From Parachitinimonas caeni (lineage in GTDB: Bacteria > Pseudomonadota > Gammaproteobacteria > Burkholderiales > Chitinimonadaceae), in assembly GCF_030129945.1 (NCBI RefSeq), contig NZ_JARRAF010000002.1, forward strand, positions 247,392 to 311,391: a stretch of 64,000 nt of DNA. The letters are read 5' to 3'. A program made the position numbers and the translations under genes. Of the stretch, positions 1-8,709 are shown one piece after another (position 1 is the stretch's first letter; the number at the start of each line of letters is the position of its first letter). The notes beneath the pieces are model-generated. The model was not told the origin of the DNA, did no database searches, and saw nothing but the letters and a program-made list of their open reading frames with translations.

Positions 1-921
1 CTTTCGAGCCGACTCGAAGGCAGTGTTCTGGTGATTGGCTACGACTGTCGTATACACCTTGAAACCTTGGGTATAGGCAGCATCCTTGTACCGCTCCACC
101 ATGGTCTGTCTGACCATCTCCGCGACATATTCCCCGTGCACAGCAAAGCTTTCTGCACTATGTCTGACGTAAGAAGGGGCTTCAACAGCTGCCTGCAACT
201 GCGCATCGTCAATGAAATTCAGCTCCCGCATGCGACGCAAAACATACAGTTGACGCAAACGCGCACGTTTAGGATTAACGACCGGGTTGTAACTGGACGG
301 CGCTTTAGGCAAGCCCGCCAGCATCGCCATTTCTTGAATAGTCAATTGATTCAGTGACTTACCATAATAAGCCTGAGCGGCCGCAGCAAACCCGTAAGCA
401 CGTTGCCCCAGATAAATCTGGTTGAAGTACAACTCAAGAATCTGATCTTTTGATAGATCGTGATCTATCTTGGTAGCTAGCAGCACTTCATTGAACTTGC
501 GACTGTAGGTGCGCTCGCTGGACAGGAAGAAATTGCGCGCAACCTGCATGGTGATGGTACTTGCGCCGGAACGTGTCTGACCGGACACGATATTAGACAG
601 CAACGCACGGGCTACCCCGATGTAATCAACACCGTGATGCTGATAGAAGCGTTCATCCTCTGCCGCCAGAATCGCAAACTTCATGAGTTGAGGAACCTGC
701 GCAATCGGCACAAAAGCGCGCCGTTCCTCACCGAACTCGCCGATCAACGCACCATCACTGGTGTATACCCGAAGGGGGATTTTGGGACGGTAATCGGTTA
801 ATACATCAAGCGAAGGCAGTCTTGGATAGGTAACGGCGATCGCCATGGCTACAGCGCCAATGGCAGCGACGACCAATGCTGTCACCAAGGCGAAGATCAC
901 GAGTAACCAACGTCGGAACAT
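1..921 (-). CDS. mrcA: Penicillin-binding protein 1a, N-terminal part (bifunctional transglycosylase/transpeptidase)
   Basis: Class A penicillin-binding protein that polymerises and cross-links peptidoglycan in the periplasm. Only the first 307 codons are inside the window; the transpeptidase domain lies beyond base 1. Read from the ATG at 921, the protein has a short basic tail (MFRRW), one membrane segment at about residues 5-30, then the GT51 transglycosylase domain. Visible GT51 motifs are EDERFYQHHG with the catalytic Glu at residue 88, GASTITMQ, RKFNE, and ILELYFNQIYLG. It diverges from pilM, as in many beta- and gammaproteobacteria. A good minus-strand -10 hexamer (TATAAT) lies about 45 bp upstream of the start. 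Identification is secure; only the C-terminal half is unseen. Confidence 0.95.
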   Translation of the reverse strand, partial: MFRRWLLVIFALVTALVVAAIGAVAMAIAVTYPRLPSLDVLTDYRPKIPLRVYTSDGALIGEFGEERRAFVPIAQVPQLMKFAILAAEDERFYQHHGVDYIGVARALLSNIVSGQTRSGASTITMQVARNFFLSSERTYSRKFNEVLLATKIDHDLSKDQILELYFNQIYLGQRAYGFAAAAQAYYGKSLNQLTIQEMAMLAGLPKAPSSYNPVVNPKRARLRQLYVLRRMRELNFIDDAQLQAAVEAPSYVRHSAESFAVHGEYVAEMVRQTMVERYKDAAYTQGFKVYTTVVANHQNTAFESARK

Positions 922-964
922 GGAATGATTCTTTCGATCTGGGCAAGAAAAGTTGAGGGATCCT

Positions 965-970
965 ATTATA
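965..970 (-). promoter_or_regulatory. Probable -10 box of mrcA
   Basis: On the minus strand these bases read TATAAT, a perfect sigma-70 -10 hexamer, about 44 bp upstream of the mrcA start. No good -35 hexamer is visible at 16-18 bp upstream, so the promoter call rests on the -10 alone. Confidence 0.45.
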
Positions 971-1010
971 GAGGTCGGAACCAAGAATAGAATAAATGCA
1001 TAAAACTGGC

Positions 1011-1039
1011 TTTACACTCCGAGAACGGGCTGCTACGAT
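1011..1039 (+). promoter_or_regulatory. Probable sigma-70 promoter of the pilMNOPQ operon
   Basis: TTTACA (1011-1016) and TACGAT (1034-1039) are separated by exactly 17 bp, a good match to sigma-70 -35/-10 elements. Transcription would start near 1046, giving a leader of about 50 nt before the TTG start of pilM at 1098. Confidence 0.6.
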
Positions 1040-1097
1040 TTAACGTAACTTGAAATAAATTTCTCCTACTAACCTAATTTGAAAAAGGAAAATCGAG

Positions 1098-2168
1098 TTG
1101 AAGCTGGATTTCCTAAAGCCGAAGTCTCCGCCGCTGATTGGTATTGATATCAGCACTTCGGCGGTTAAGATGGTAGAGCTTAAAGAGACTGGCAAGAATT
1201 TGGAAATGGAACGCTATGTTATTGAACCATTACCAAAAGATGCCGTTACAGATGGAAACATCGCTAATCTAGAGGCCGTAGGAGAGGCCGTCAAGCGCGC
1301 ATGGCGCAATATGGGAACTCGCGTTAAGACCGCAGCCCTGGCGCTCCCTGCTGCTGCTGTCATAACAAAGAAGATTACCGTTCCTGCCGGACAAACCGAG
1401 CCAGAACTGGAGATGCAGGTCGAAACTGAAGCAAACCAATATATTCCGTTTGCATTAGATGAAGTTAATCTTGACTTTCAGGTTTTGGGGCCATCTCCAG
1501 CCACTCCAGACGAAGTAGAAGTATTGATTGCAGCCTCCAGGAAAGAAAAAGTAGAGGACCGTGTAGCGGCAATTGAAGCTGCCGGACTAAAAGCAATCGT
1601 CATGGATGTGGAATCTTTTGCTACCCAAGCGGCATTTGAACTCATTCAGCGTCAACTACCGAATTCCGGGGCAGATCAGACTGTTGCAGTCGTTGATATT
1701 GGCGCATCTATGATGCATATCAATGTCATAAGAGATGGTCAACAAGTTTATTTTCGTGAACAGGCTTTTGGGGGTAATCAATTAACCCTCGATATTCAAC
1801 GCAAATTCAACTTGTCATCGGAAGAAGCCGAAGCGGCGAAACGCAACGGCGGGCTGCCAGAAAATTACGAGCCCGAAGTTCTGCAGCCTTTCATGGATAC
1901 CTTGGCCTTGGAAATCTCAAGAGCCCTGCAATTCTTCTTTACGTCTACGCAGTACAACACTGTGGATCACATCCTGTTGGCTGGTGGCTGCAGCGTGATA
2001 CAGGGTCTGGACGAAATCGTGGCAAGCCGTACGCAGGTCAGCACCATGATTGCCAATCCATTCCTGAACATGACGCAGTCGAGCCGTATTAAAACGAGAC
2101 AGTTACTGCTGGATGCGCCATCGTTGCTCATCGCATGTGGCTTGGCCTTGCGGAGATTTGACCCATGA
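1098..2168 (+). CDS. pilM: Type IV pilus assembly ATPase-like protein PilM
   Basis: Actin-like cytoplasmic protein of the type IV pilus inner-membrane alignment complex. It binds the N-terminal tail of PilN and links the motor to PilO/PilP/PilQ. The 356-residue product has the actin-fold phosphate motif GIDISTSAVKMVEL near residue 15, a second one (VDIGASMMH) near residue 199 and LAGGC near residue 293. The start is a TTG at 1098 with AAGGA 8 bp upstream; no better in-frame ATG exists. It is the first gene of pilMNOPQ and its TGA overlaps the ATG of pilN by 4 bp, suggesting translational coupling. Confidence 0.97.
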   Translation: MKLDFLKPKSPPLIGIDISTSAVKMVELKETGKNLEMERYVIEPLPKDAVTDGNIANLEAVGEAVKRAWRNMGTRVKTAALALPAAAVITKKITVPAGQTEPELEMQVETEANQYIPFALDEVNLDFQVLGPSPATPDEVEVLIAASRKEKVEDRVAAIEAAGLKAIVMDVESFATQAAFELIQRQLPNSGADQTVAVVDIGASMMHINVIRDGQQVYFREQAFGGNQLTLDIQRKFNLSSEEAEAAKRNGGLPENYEPEVLQPFMDTLALEISRALQFFFTSTQYNTVDHILLAGGCSVIQGLDEIVASRTQVSTMIANPFLNMTQSSRIKTRQLLLDAPSLLIACGLALRRFDP

Positions 2169-2797
2169 TTCGTATCAACCTGCTCCCCCACCGGGAGCAG
2201 AAGCGGAAGGCTCGCCTTCGCCGCTTCGCGTTTCTTTCCGCGATGAGTTTTGCCGCCGGGTTTGCGGTGGTCGCTGCGGCCTACACTTTCGTTCAACAGG
2301 AAATTGCCAATCAGGAAGAGCGGAACGCATTTCTGAAGGGGCAGAATGAACTACTCGACAAGCAAATTGCAGAGATCGAGACGCTGAAGAAGGAGCGCCA
2401 AGCGCTGCTGGACCGCAAGAAGGTGGTTGAACGACTTCAGTCAAACCGATCCGAAGCGGTGCATATCCTTGATCAGCTGGTTAGACAAACCCCTGAAGGC
2501 GTTTATCTGCGCGAAATCAAGCAGACCGACGATCAGCTTGTCCTGAACGGTTACACCCAGTCGAATGCGCGGGTTTCCACCTTCATGCGCAGCCTGAATG
2601 ACTCTCCTATATTTGAGCAGCCGACGCTGATTGAAATCAAAGCGACACCCGTCGGTAACAAGCGGCTGAGCGAATTTAATCTACGCGTCAAAGTTACACG
2701 TGCGCAAGCCGAGGAGGAGACAAAGCCGGGGCAAGCCAAGAAAGATGGAGCCAAGCAAGATGGCGCAAAACCGGAGTCTGGCGGAGGCAAGGCATGA
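2165..2797 (+). CDS. pilN: Type IV pilus inner-membrane protein PilN
   Basis: Bitopic inner-membrane protein that joins PilM in the cytoplasm to PilO in the periplasm. The 210-residue product begins with the conserved PilM-binding motif MIRINLLPHRE, followed by a basic stretch, one membrane helix at about residues 20-42, a coiled-coil region to about residue 85 rich in Glu, Lys and Gln, and a ferredoxin-like domain. The C-terminus is a low-complexity Lys/Ala/Gly tail from about residue 178, longer than usual for the family. ATGA overlaps join it to pilM and pilO. Confidence 0.96.
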   Translation: MIRINLLPHREQKRKARLRRFAFLSAMSFAAGFAVVAAAYTFVQQEIANQEERNAFLKGQNELLDKQIAEIETLKKERQALLDRKKVVERLQSNRSEAVHILDQLVRQTPEGVYLREIKQTDDQLVLNGYTQSNARVSTFMRSLNDSPIFEQPTLIEIKATPVGNKRLSEFNLRVKVTRAQAEEETKPGQAKKDGAKQDGAKPESGGGKA

Positions 2798-3456
2798 GCG
2801 TGATTGATGATTTGCGGCGGCTAGATCCGAAAGATGTCGGTAACTGGCCGGCCGTTATACAAATTGGAGCTTTCGCCGTCATTTTCGTGGTGGTGATTGT
2901 CCTTGGCTATTTCCTCCTCATTGATGCGCAAAGGGAAGAGCTGAACGTAGGCGTAGCTAAAGAAGAAGAGCTGAAGCGAGAATATCTCGACAAAAAGGCA
3001 AGGGCTGTCAACCTTGATGCGTATAAGCAGCAGCTCGCTGAAATTCAGCAGTCTTTTGGCGCCATGCTAAAGCAATTGCCCAGCAAGTCCGAAATGGAAG
3101 TGTTGATTACCGAAATCAACCAGTCTGGAGTTGGTCGCGGCCTGCAATTTGAGTTGTTCAAGCCCGCAGCAGTGGAGACTCGTACTTCTGAGTTTGCGGA
3201 ACTCCCCATCGAACTGAAGATTGTCGGCAGCTATCACGACCTCGCAGCATTTACCAGCGACGTCGCACAACTATCGCGGATCGTCACTCTCAACAACGTG
3301 CAGATTTCGGTACCTGCCGCACCAGGTACGCCAGGCGCTGCAGGCAATATTTTGTTGATGCAGGCCGTGGCTAAAACCTATCGCGCGCTTGATCCTGAAG
3401 AAGCTGTTCAGATCAAAAAGGCGGAGGCAGAGGCCAAGAAGAAGAAGCAGCAGTAG
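2794..3456 (+). CDS. pilO: Type IV pilus inner-membrane protein PilO
   Basis: Forms heterodimers with PilN in the periplasm and contacts the lipoprotein PilP, completing the link from PilM to the secretin. The 220-residue product has one membrane segment at about residues 26-47, a Glu/Lys-rich coiled coil at about 50-85 and a C-terminal ferredoxin-like domain ending in a Lys-rich tail (KKKKQQ). Its ATG overlaps the pilN stop. A 24-bp gap precedes pilP. Confidence 0.96.
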   Translation: MSVIDDLRRLDPKDVGNWPAVIQIGAFAVIFVVVIVLGYFLLIDAQREELNVGVAKEEELKREYLDKKARAVNLDAYKQQLAEIQQSFGAMLKQLPSKSEMEVLITEINQSGVGRGLQFELFKPAAVETRTSEFAELPIELKIVGSYHDLAAFTSDVAQLSRIVTLNNVQISVPAAPGTPGAAGNILLMQAVAKTYRALDPEEAVQIKKAEAEAKKKKQQ

Positions 3457-3480
3457 CCGTCACGGAGAACGAGAAAGGCC

Positions 3481-3999
3481 ATGAGCAAGCGAATTTCTAT
3501 CCTGCTGGTCGCTCTGTTAGCCGGATGTGGTGGCGAACAGTTTGGCGATCTTAAAGAATGGATGAAGGAAAATAGCCAAAACCTTCGAGGTAAGGTAGAC
3601 CCATTACCAGAGGTCAAACCTTACCAACCATTTCCCTACAATGCATTCGACCAGGTTGATCCCTTCCGACCTGTCAAAATGGACGTAGCAAAAAAAGGTG
3701 GTGGCTCGCTGGCACCTAATTTCAACCGTCCCAAGGAAACGCTTGAAGCTTACGACCTCGAAAAATTGCGGATGGTGGGAACCCTGCAACGAGGCAAAGA
3801 GATTCATGCTTTGATCAAAACACCAGATGGCAATCTGTATCGTGTCAAGGTTGGTAGCTATCTGGGCCAGAACTTTGGAATGATTTCGGCAATTACCGAT
3901 ACCGAAGTTCAAATCAAAGAAATCGTTGAAGACAGTGGCGGCGACTGGGTCGAGCGATCCACCCAATTAACGCTCGAAGAATCGGAGCAAAAGAAATGA
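3481..3999 (+). CDS. pilP: Type IV pilus lipoprotein PilP
   Basis: Inner-membrane lipoprotein that connects PilN/PilO to the periplasmic domains of the secretin PilQ. The 172-residue product has a lipoprotein signal peptide ending in LLAGC with the acylated Cys at residue 16, a disordered Pro/Lys linker with the conserved PilN/O-contact stretch (PYNAFDQVDPF), and a C-terminal beta-sandwich (YDLEKLRMVGTL onward). Its TGA overlaps the ATG of pilQ by 4 bp. Confidence 0.96.
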   Translation: MSKRISILLVALLAGCGGEQFGDLKEWMKENSQNLRGKVDPLPEVKPYQPFPYNAFDQVDPFRPVKMDVAKKGGGSLAPNFNRPKETLEAYDLEKLRMVGTLQRGKEIHALIKTPDGNLYRVKVGSYLGQNFGMISAITDTEVQIKEIVEDSGGDWVERSTQLTLEESEQKK

Positions 4000-6083
4000 C
4001 CTACGATAAGGCATTCAAATGGTTGAAGGCGCTGTGTGTTGCGATGTTGGCTCAGGCAGCTGTTGCCAACGATGCAGCCAATTCGATTAAAAGTATCGAG
4101 GTCAGTAGCGTTGCATCGGACAAGCAAGTTGTCACCATTACGATGGATAAACCCGTGGCGTTACCTGCAAGTTTTGCAGTGAACACCCCGCCTCGCATTG
4201 CCTTTGACTTTATCAATGTCTCCAACCAAAGCGGGAAGAGCAGCTTGGTGGTCAATAGCTCCGCGATAAAGTCGATCAATCTGGCGGAAGGAACGGGCAG
4301 AACCCGGCTGGTGTTAAGTTTGGTCAGAACAGCGACCTATGAAACCAAGGCCGAAGGCAACAAGCTGCAAATCAGTGTCGATGCTGCAAGCGTAGCCGCA
4401 ACGCCAGCCGTCAATACCAGCTCGCAGTTTTCGGAAAATAAGACGCTGGGTACCAAAGAGTCACTGAAGAATGTCGATTTCCGCCGAGGTAAAGACGGTG
4501 AAGGTCGTGTCGTCGTTGACATGTCCAACCCCAATATCGGCATTGATATCCGTCAGCAAGGCAAGAACCTGATCGTTGAGTTCGCCAAGACTGCGATTCC
4601 GCGCAATCTGGAACGACGGATGGATGTGGTTGACTTTGGTACCGCCATTCAGAAGATCGACACCTTCACCCAAGGCGATTCGGTAAAGATGGTGATTGAG
4701 CCCAAAGGCCAATGGGAATATTCCGCCTATCAGACCGAGTCTAAATTTACCGTTGAAGTCCGTGCCGTGGATGAGCAAGCCAGCCGCATGGCTCAACTGG
4801 AAAAGCCCACTTACAAAGGCGAGAAGCTGTCTCTGAACTTCCAGAATGTTGAAGTGCGTACGGTCCTGCAGGTCATTGCCGAGTTCACGGGCAAGAACAT
4901 CATTACCAGTGATACCGTAACAGGGAACCTTACCCTACGCCTGAAAGATGTACCATGGGACCAAGCCCTAGACATCATTCTGCAGAGTAAGAGTCTTGAT
5001 AAGCGCGAGAATGGCAACGTGATGTGGGTAGCTTTGCGCGATGAGCTGGCAGCCAAGGAGAAACAAGCTCTGGAGGCCCGCCAACAGATAGCAGACCTGG
5101 AGCCGCTCCGAACCGAATCGTTCCAGCTCAAGTACCAGAAGGCTGAGGAATTCAAAAAGCTGTTGACCGATGAAAAACAATCGATGCTCACCAAACGCGG
5201 TAGCGCAGTGATTGACCCTCGGACTAATACCCTGTTTATTCAGGATGTGCCCGCCAAGCTTGAAGATATCCGCAACCTGATTGCCAAAATCGATGTTGCA
5301 GTAAGGCAAGTATTGATCGAAGCCCGGATTGTAGAAGCCAGCGATAACTTCGGCCGCAACCTTGGCGCACGGATCTCCTTCGGCTCAAAAGGCACCATTG
5401 GCGACAATGTCATTACCTCCGGTACCAATCTGGAATATGTCGAAGCTCAGAAACGTAGGGAGTTTGTAACTGGCCTGTCGTCCACAGCCAACAATGTTGC
5501 GCTACCAGCAGCCGGCCTGAATGGTTTTGCAGCGGGAACCATCGCAGCCTTGATCGATAGTGCCTCAGGTAACTTGCTTGGCCTGGAACTGACTGCGATG
5601 GAAGCTGATGGCAAAGGCAAGATCATCTCCAGCCCTCGTTTGGTTACTTCTGACCAAGTTGAAGCAGTTATCGAGGACGGTACGGAAATTCCTTACCAAC
5701 AAGCAACCTCCAGTGGTGCAACCAGCGTTTCTTTCAAGAAGGCGACACTGAGCTTGAAGGTAAAGCCGCACATCACGCCTGACGGCAACATCATCATGGA
5801 TGTTAAGGTCAACAAAGACAGCCGCGGCAGAGATACCGGCGCCGGCCCAACCATTGATACCAAGCAAGTTTCGACCCAAGTATTGGTTGAAAATGGTGGG
5901 ACAGTCGTAATTGGTGGTATCTTTACCCAGGAAATTCAAGACACGGTGACAAAAGTACCGCTGTTTGGCGATATCCCGGTACTTGGCAATCTGTTCAAGA
6001 ACACAAAGAAACTGGATGAAAAGAAAGAGCTGCTTATCTTTATCACTCCAAAAATCCTAAGTCAGGAGCTTTCCTTGAGGTGA
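3996..6083 (+). CDS. pilQ: Type IV pilus secretin PilQ
   Basis: Outer-membrane secretin channel through which the type IV pilus passes. The 695-residue product has a signal peptide of about 24 residues ending in AVA. Two AMIN-type peptidoglycan-binding domains follow (about residues 30-130 and 155-260), then an N0 domain starting KLSLNFQNVEVRTVLQ, an N1 domain, and the C-terminal secretin domain with the hallmark VPLFGDIPVLGNLFK near the end. It lacks the basic low-complexity repeats seen in Neisseria PilQ. The stop TGA overlaps the GTG start of aroK. Confidence 0.97.
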   Translation: MTYDKAFKWLKALCVAMLAQAAVANDAANSIKSIEVSSVASDKQVVTITMDKPVALPASFAVNTPPRIAFDFINVSNQSGKSSLVVNSSAIKSINLAEGTGRTRLVLSLVRTATYETKAEGNKLQISVDAASVAATPAVNTSSQFSENKTLGTKESLKNVDFRRGKDGEGRVVVDMSNPNIGIDIRQQGKNLIVEFAKTAIPRNLERRMDVVDFGTAIQKIDTFTQGDSVKMVIEPKGQWEYSAYQTESKFTVEVRAVDEQASRMAQLEKPTYKGEKLSLNFQNVEVRTVLQVIAEFTGKNIITSDTVTGNLTLRLKDVPWDQALDIILQSKSLDKRENGNVMWVALRDELAAKEKQALEARQQIADLEPLRTESFQLKYQKAEEFKKLLTDEKQSMLTKRGSAVIDPRTNTLFIQDVPAKLEDIRNLIAKIDVAVRQVLIEARIVEASDNFGRNLGARISFGSKGTIGDNVITSGTNLEYVEAQKRREFVTGLSSTANNVALPAAGLNGFAAGTIAALIDSASGNLLGLELTAMEADGKGKIISSPRLVTSDQVEAVIEDGTEIPYQQATSSGATSVSFKKATLSLKVKPHITPDGNIIMDVKVNKDSRGRDTGAGPTIDTKQVSTQVLVENGGTVVIGGIFTQEIQDTVTKVPLFGDIPVLGNLFKNTKKLDEKKELLIFITPKILSQELSLR

Positions 6084-6655
6084 AAGACATAAATAGGAAT
6101 AAAAAATTGCTCGACGCCATGGCGTCGGGCAATTTTTTTCTGGTCGGGCTAATGGGGGCGGGTAAAACCACTGTTGGCAGATGCTTGGCAAAAGCCACCC
6201 ATAAAGAATTCTACGATTCCGACCACATCGTCGAAGCAAGAACGGGTGTTCGTATACCCACGATCTTCGACATCGAAGGCGAGCAAGGATTCCGGCAGCG
6301 AGAAACAGAAGCCCTACGTGCCCTGGCAAGCCAGCGGGGCATTGTGCTTGCTACTGGTGGCGGTGCAGTGATCAGCGAAGAGAATCGTCAGATTCTGTCC
6401 GCAGGTGGATATGTCATCTATTTGAGGGCCTCCCCTGAAGATTTGTATGCACGTACCAAGCACGACAAAAACCGCCCACTCCTGCAAACAGCCGATCCGC
6501 TCGCACGTCTGACCGAACTTTTTGCCATTCGAGACCCCCTCTACCACGCCGTTGCCGACTTGGTCGTGGACACAAGTCGGCAAAGCGTAAATTCCCTCAC
6601 ACAGCAAATTCTGAAGATATTGAATTGGCCTGATAATGACCACTGTGAACGTTGA
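6080..6655 (+). CDS. aroK: Shikimate kinase
   Basis: Phosphorylates shikimate at the 3-hydroxyl with ATP, fifth step of the chorismate pathway. The 191-residue product has Walker A GLMGAGKTT around residues 23-31, the shikimate-binding Asp in YDSD, FRQRETE, and the GGG motif of the substrate pocket. The GTG at 6080 overlaps the pilQ stop and has AGGAG 11 bp upstream. The next in-frame ATG (6119) lies in the loop of a terminator-like hairpin and has no ribosome site, so the GTG is preferred. The pilQ-aroK-aroB order is common in this class. The first 13 codons are an extension ahead of the usual N-terminus. Confidence 0.96.
   Translation: MKDINRNKKLLDAMASGNFFLVGLMGAGKTTVGRCLAKATHKEFYDSDHIVEARTGVRIPTIFDIEGEQGFRQRETEALRALASQRGIVLATGGGAVISEENRQILSAGGYVIYLRASPEDLYARTKHDKNRPLLQTADPLARLTELFAIRDPLYHAVADLVVDTSRQSVNSLTQQILKILNWPDNDHCER
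6101..6139 (+). terminator. Terminator-like hairpin inside the 5' end of aroK
   Basis: Arm 6101-6118 pairs with arm 6121-6138 over 18 positions with a single G-U wobble and only AT between, so about 16 bp can form with a small loop. The right arm ends in seven T. This has the form of a rho-independent terminator but starts at codon 8 of aroK, 17 bp after the pilQ stop. Translation from the GTG at 6080 would open it. It may attenuate aroK-aroB expression when ribosomes are absent. Confidence 0.75.
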
Positions 6656-7703
6656 TTTAGCCAACCGTAGCTACACGATAGAAATTGCATCTGGGCTACT
6701 TCGCCGCCACAACCTGTTTAGCGATACCGTCGGGAAACGACGTGTTGCCGTCATCAGCAATTCCACGGTGGCCCCTCTGTACCTGAATCAGTTGCTGAAT
6801 AGCCTCGGGCAATCAGGAATCGCCACCGAAAGCTTGGTATTGCCCGATGGTGAGCAATATAAAAATCAAACCACCCTTGAGACTATTTACGATTTTCTAT
6901 TTGAGAAGAAATTCGATAGGAAGTCGATGTTGATTGCTTTGGGCGGTGGTGTTATTGGCGATTTGGTTGGTTATGCCGCAGCAACTTTTATGCGCGGCAT
7001 CCCATTCATCCAAATCCCTACTACCTTATTGGCACAGGTTGATTCGTCGGTTGGAGGAAAAACCGGCATCAACCATGCAAGAGGTAAAAATCTGATAGGT
7101 GCATTTCATCAGCCCGCAGTAGTCATTACTGACATCGAAACGCTCAATACCCTGCCAAAGAGAGAATACTTGGCAGGCTTGGCGGAAGTCATCAAATATG
7201 GCCTGATTGGCGATACTGAATTCTTTGATTGGTATGAGCATAATCTAACCGGGATTCTGAATCGCGACGCGCAATTACTGGAGCATTTGATTGCCCGATG
7301 CTGCCAGAATAAAGCAAGCATTGTCAGTGCAGATGAAACTGAATCAGGTGTTCGTGCTTATTTAAATTTCGGTCACACATTCGGTCATGCCATTGAGTTG
7401 GGCTTGGGGTATGGCCACTGGCTACATGGTGAAGCTGTAGCTGCAGGCATGTGTCTGGCGGCAATTGCCAGCGAGCGTATGGGTTTGATTAATTCCACGG
7501 CCAGGGCAGCTGTCGAACGTGTGATTGCGGCTACTGGCTTACCTACTGAGGCGCCCGTGCTGGGTGTTGATAGATATATTGACCTGATGTCTCTTGATAA
7601 AAAAGTCGAGCGAGGCGAAGTAAAGTTCATCTTGCTGAAAGAGATTGGGGAAGCCGTATCCATGCCCGTCCCCAGCGAGATTCTTAGGGCCATCTTGAAA
7701 TAG
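6636..7703 (+). CDS. aroB: 3-dehydroquinate synthase
   Basis: Converts DAHP to 3-dehydroquinate, second step of the shikimate pathway, using NAD and a divalent metal. The 355-residue product has the typical length and the family motifs DGEQYKN, GGGVIGDLVGY, PTTLLAQVDSSVGGKT, and the metal ligands in HTFGHAIE and HGEAVAAG. Its start lies 20 bp inside aroK, so the two genes are probably coupled. This is the second shikimate gene carried on the end of the pil operon. Confidence 0.97.
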   Translation: MTTVNVDLANRSYTIEIASGLLRRHNLFSDTVGKRRVAVISNSTVAPLYLNQLLNSLGQSGIATESLVLPDGEQYKNQTTLETIYDFLFEKKFDRKSMLIALGGGVIGDLVGYAAATFMRGIPFIQIPTTLLAQVDSSVGGKTGINHARGKNLIGAFHQPAVVITDIETLNTLPKREYLAGLAEVIKYGLIGDTEFFDWYEHNLTGILNRDAQLLEHLIARCCQNKASIVSADETESGVRAYLNFGHTFGHAIELGLGYGHWLHGEAVAAGMCLAAIASERMGLINSTARAAVERVIAATGLPTEAPVLGVDRYIDLMSLDKKVERGEVKFILLKEIGEAVSMPVPSEILRAILK

Positions 7704-7749
7704 CGTCCTGCCTGTTTCAAGAAATGTTGCATATCGTCACATTTATCAA

Positions 7750-8373
7750 GTGGGTACTAGTTTGATTCAGCGCCTTGCTAAACGTCTGCTCGACATAATC
7801 GGGGCCGGAATATTGCTGATATTACTGCTTCCGGTTTTTATGGTGGTCAGTCTGATTATTCGCTCTCACGGTGGTACCGCGATATTTGGCCACAAGCGGG
7901 TTGGAAGAGCAGGCCAGCCATTTGTTTGTTATAAGTTTCGCACCATGATTCCCAATGCAGACCAACGTTTGAAGGAATTACTGGCGCACGACCCTGCAGC
8001 CCGAGAGGAATGGGAGCGCGATTTCAAACTGAAAGATGATCCACGCATCACCCCCATTGGCGCGATCCTCCGCCAAACCAGTCTCGATGAATTGCCGCAA
8101 TTATGGAATGTATTAATCGGGGACATGAGCTTGGTTGGGCCCCGTCCAATCGTCGAAGCAGAAATGCCCCGTTACGGCGCTGATATTGATCTGTATTTAA
8201 GTGTGCGGCCCGGTTTAACAGGTCTTTGGCAAGTGAGTGGCCGTAACAATATGAGCTATACCGAGCGCGTTGCGCTTGATTCCTATTACGTCAATAACTG
8301 GTCCTTATTTGGCGATATCAAAATTATCTTCAAAACTGCTTTGGTGGTGGTGCGCGGCGATGGTGCGTATTAG
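7750..8373 (+). CDS. Monotopic phosphoglycosyl transferase (bacterial sugar transferase), minimal form
   Basis: Transfers a sugar phosphate from a UDP-sugar to undecaprenyl phosphate, starting assembly of a surface glycan. The 207-residue product is the catalytic module alone. It has a re-entrant membrane helix at about residues 10-35, the basic FRTM segment, a TSLDELPQLWNV motif with the catalytic Asp-Glu pair, MSLVGPRP, RPGLTGLWQVSGR, and the terminal GDGAY typical of WbaP-like enzymes. The N-terminal multi-helix and CoA-binding-like domains of full-length WbaP are absent. The start is a GTG at 7750; a TTG at 7762 is an alternative. No other glycan genes are adjacent, so the product cannot be named. 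Confidence 0.85.
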   Translation: MGTSLIQRLAKRLLDIIGAGILLILLLPVFMVVSLIIRSHGGTAIFGHKRVGRAGQPFVCYKFRTMIPNADQRLKELLAHDPAAREEWERDFKLKDDPRITPIGAILRQTSLDELPQLWNVLIGDMSLVGPRPIVEAEMPRYGADIDLYLSVRPGLTGLWQVSGRNNMSYTERVALDSYYVNNWSLFGDIKIIFKTALVVVRGDGAY

Positions 8374-8387
8374 CTTGATAAGCTAAT
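8369..8387. other. Short inverted repeat at the end of the sugar transferase gene
   Basis: ATTAGCTT and AAGCTAAT flank a GAT loop, an 8-bp stem that includes the stop codon of the sugar transferase gene. There is no T-run, so it is at best a weak terminator or RNA-stabilising hairpin. Confidence 0.3.
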
Positions 8388-8709
8388 TAACAGTCCCTGC
8401 CCTCGTAGTTCGGTGGATATTGGCATCTGACAGGCAATATCCGCCTCCCGCCAGCTGTCTCTCCGCGCCCATGCCAACGTTTGTGTTCTCGCGCGGCAGT
8501 CCATACCCAGATCGTTTAGTTGCCAACCGCATCGCTTTGCCAGTCAAGTTCGCACAATGGCCTTGCAAATGAGAACAATTATCATTTAATCTTTATGCAA
8601 AGGTAGTTGCGTGCCTAATCTCCACGCTTGCCTCAGGCATTACTTCATCTGAACACTGCACCAGCCAGCCGTCGCCAGCCCGTGCCATTCCGAATTGCAA
8701 GGAAGCATC
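8388..8709. promoter_or_regulatory. Intergenic leader of the haem-uptake operon with Fur box at 8568-8586
   Basis: A 320-bp non-coding stretch before the haem receptor gene. Bases 8568-8586 form an imperfect palindrome (AATGAGAACAATTATCATT) resembling the 19-bp Fur consensus, about 125 bp before the start codon. It suggests iron-dependent repression of the whole hmu operon. The promoter hexamers are not obvious. Nothing else is recognised here. Confidence 0.6.
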
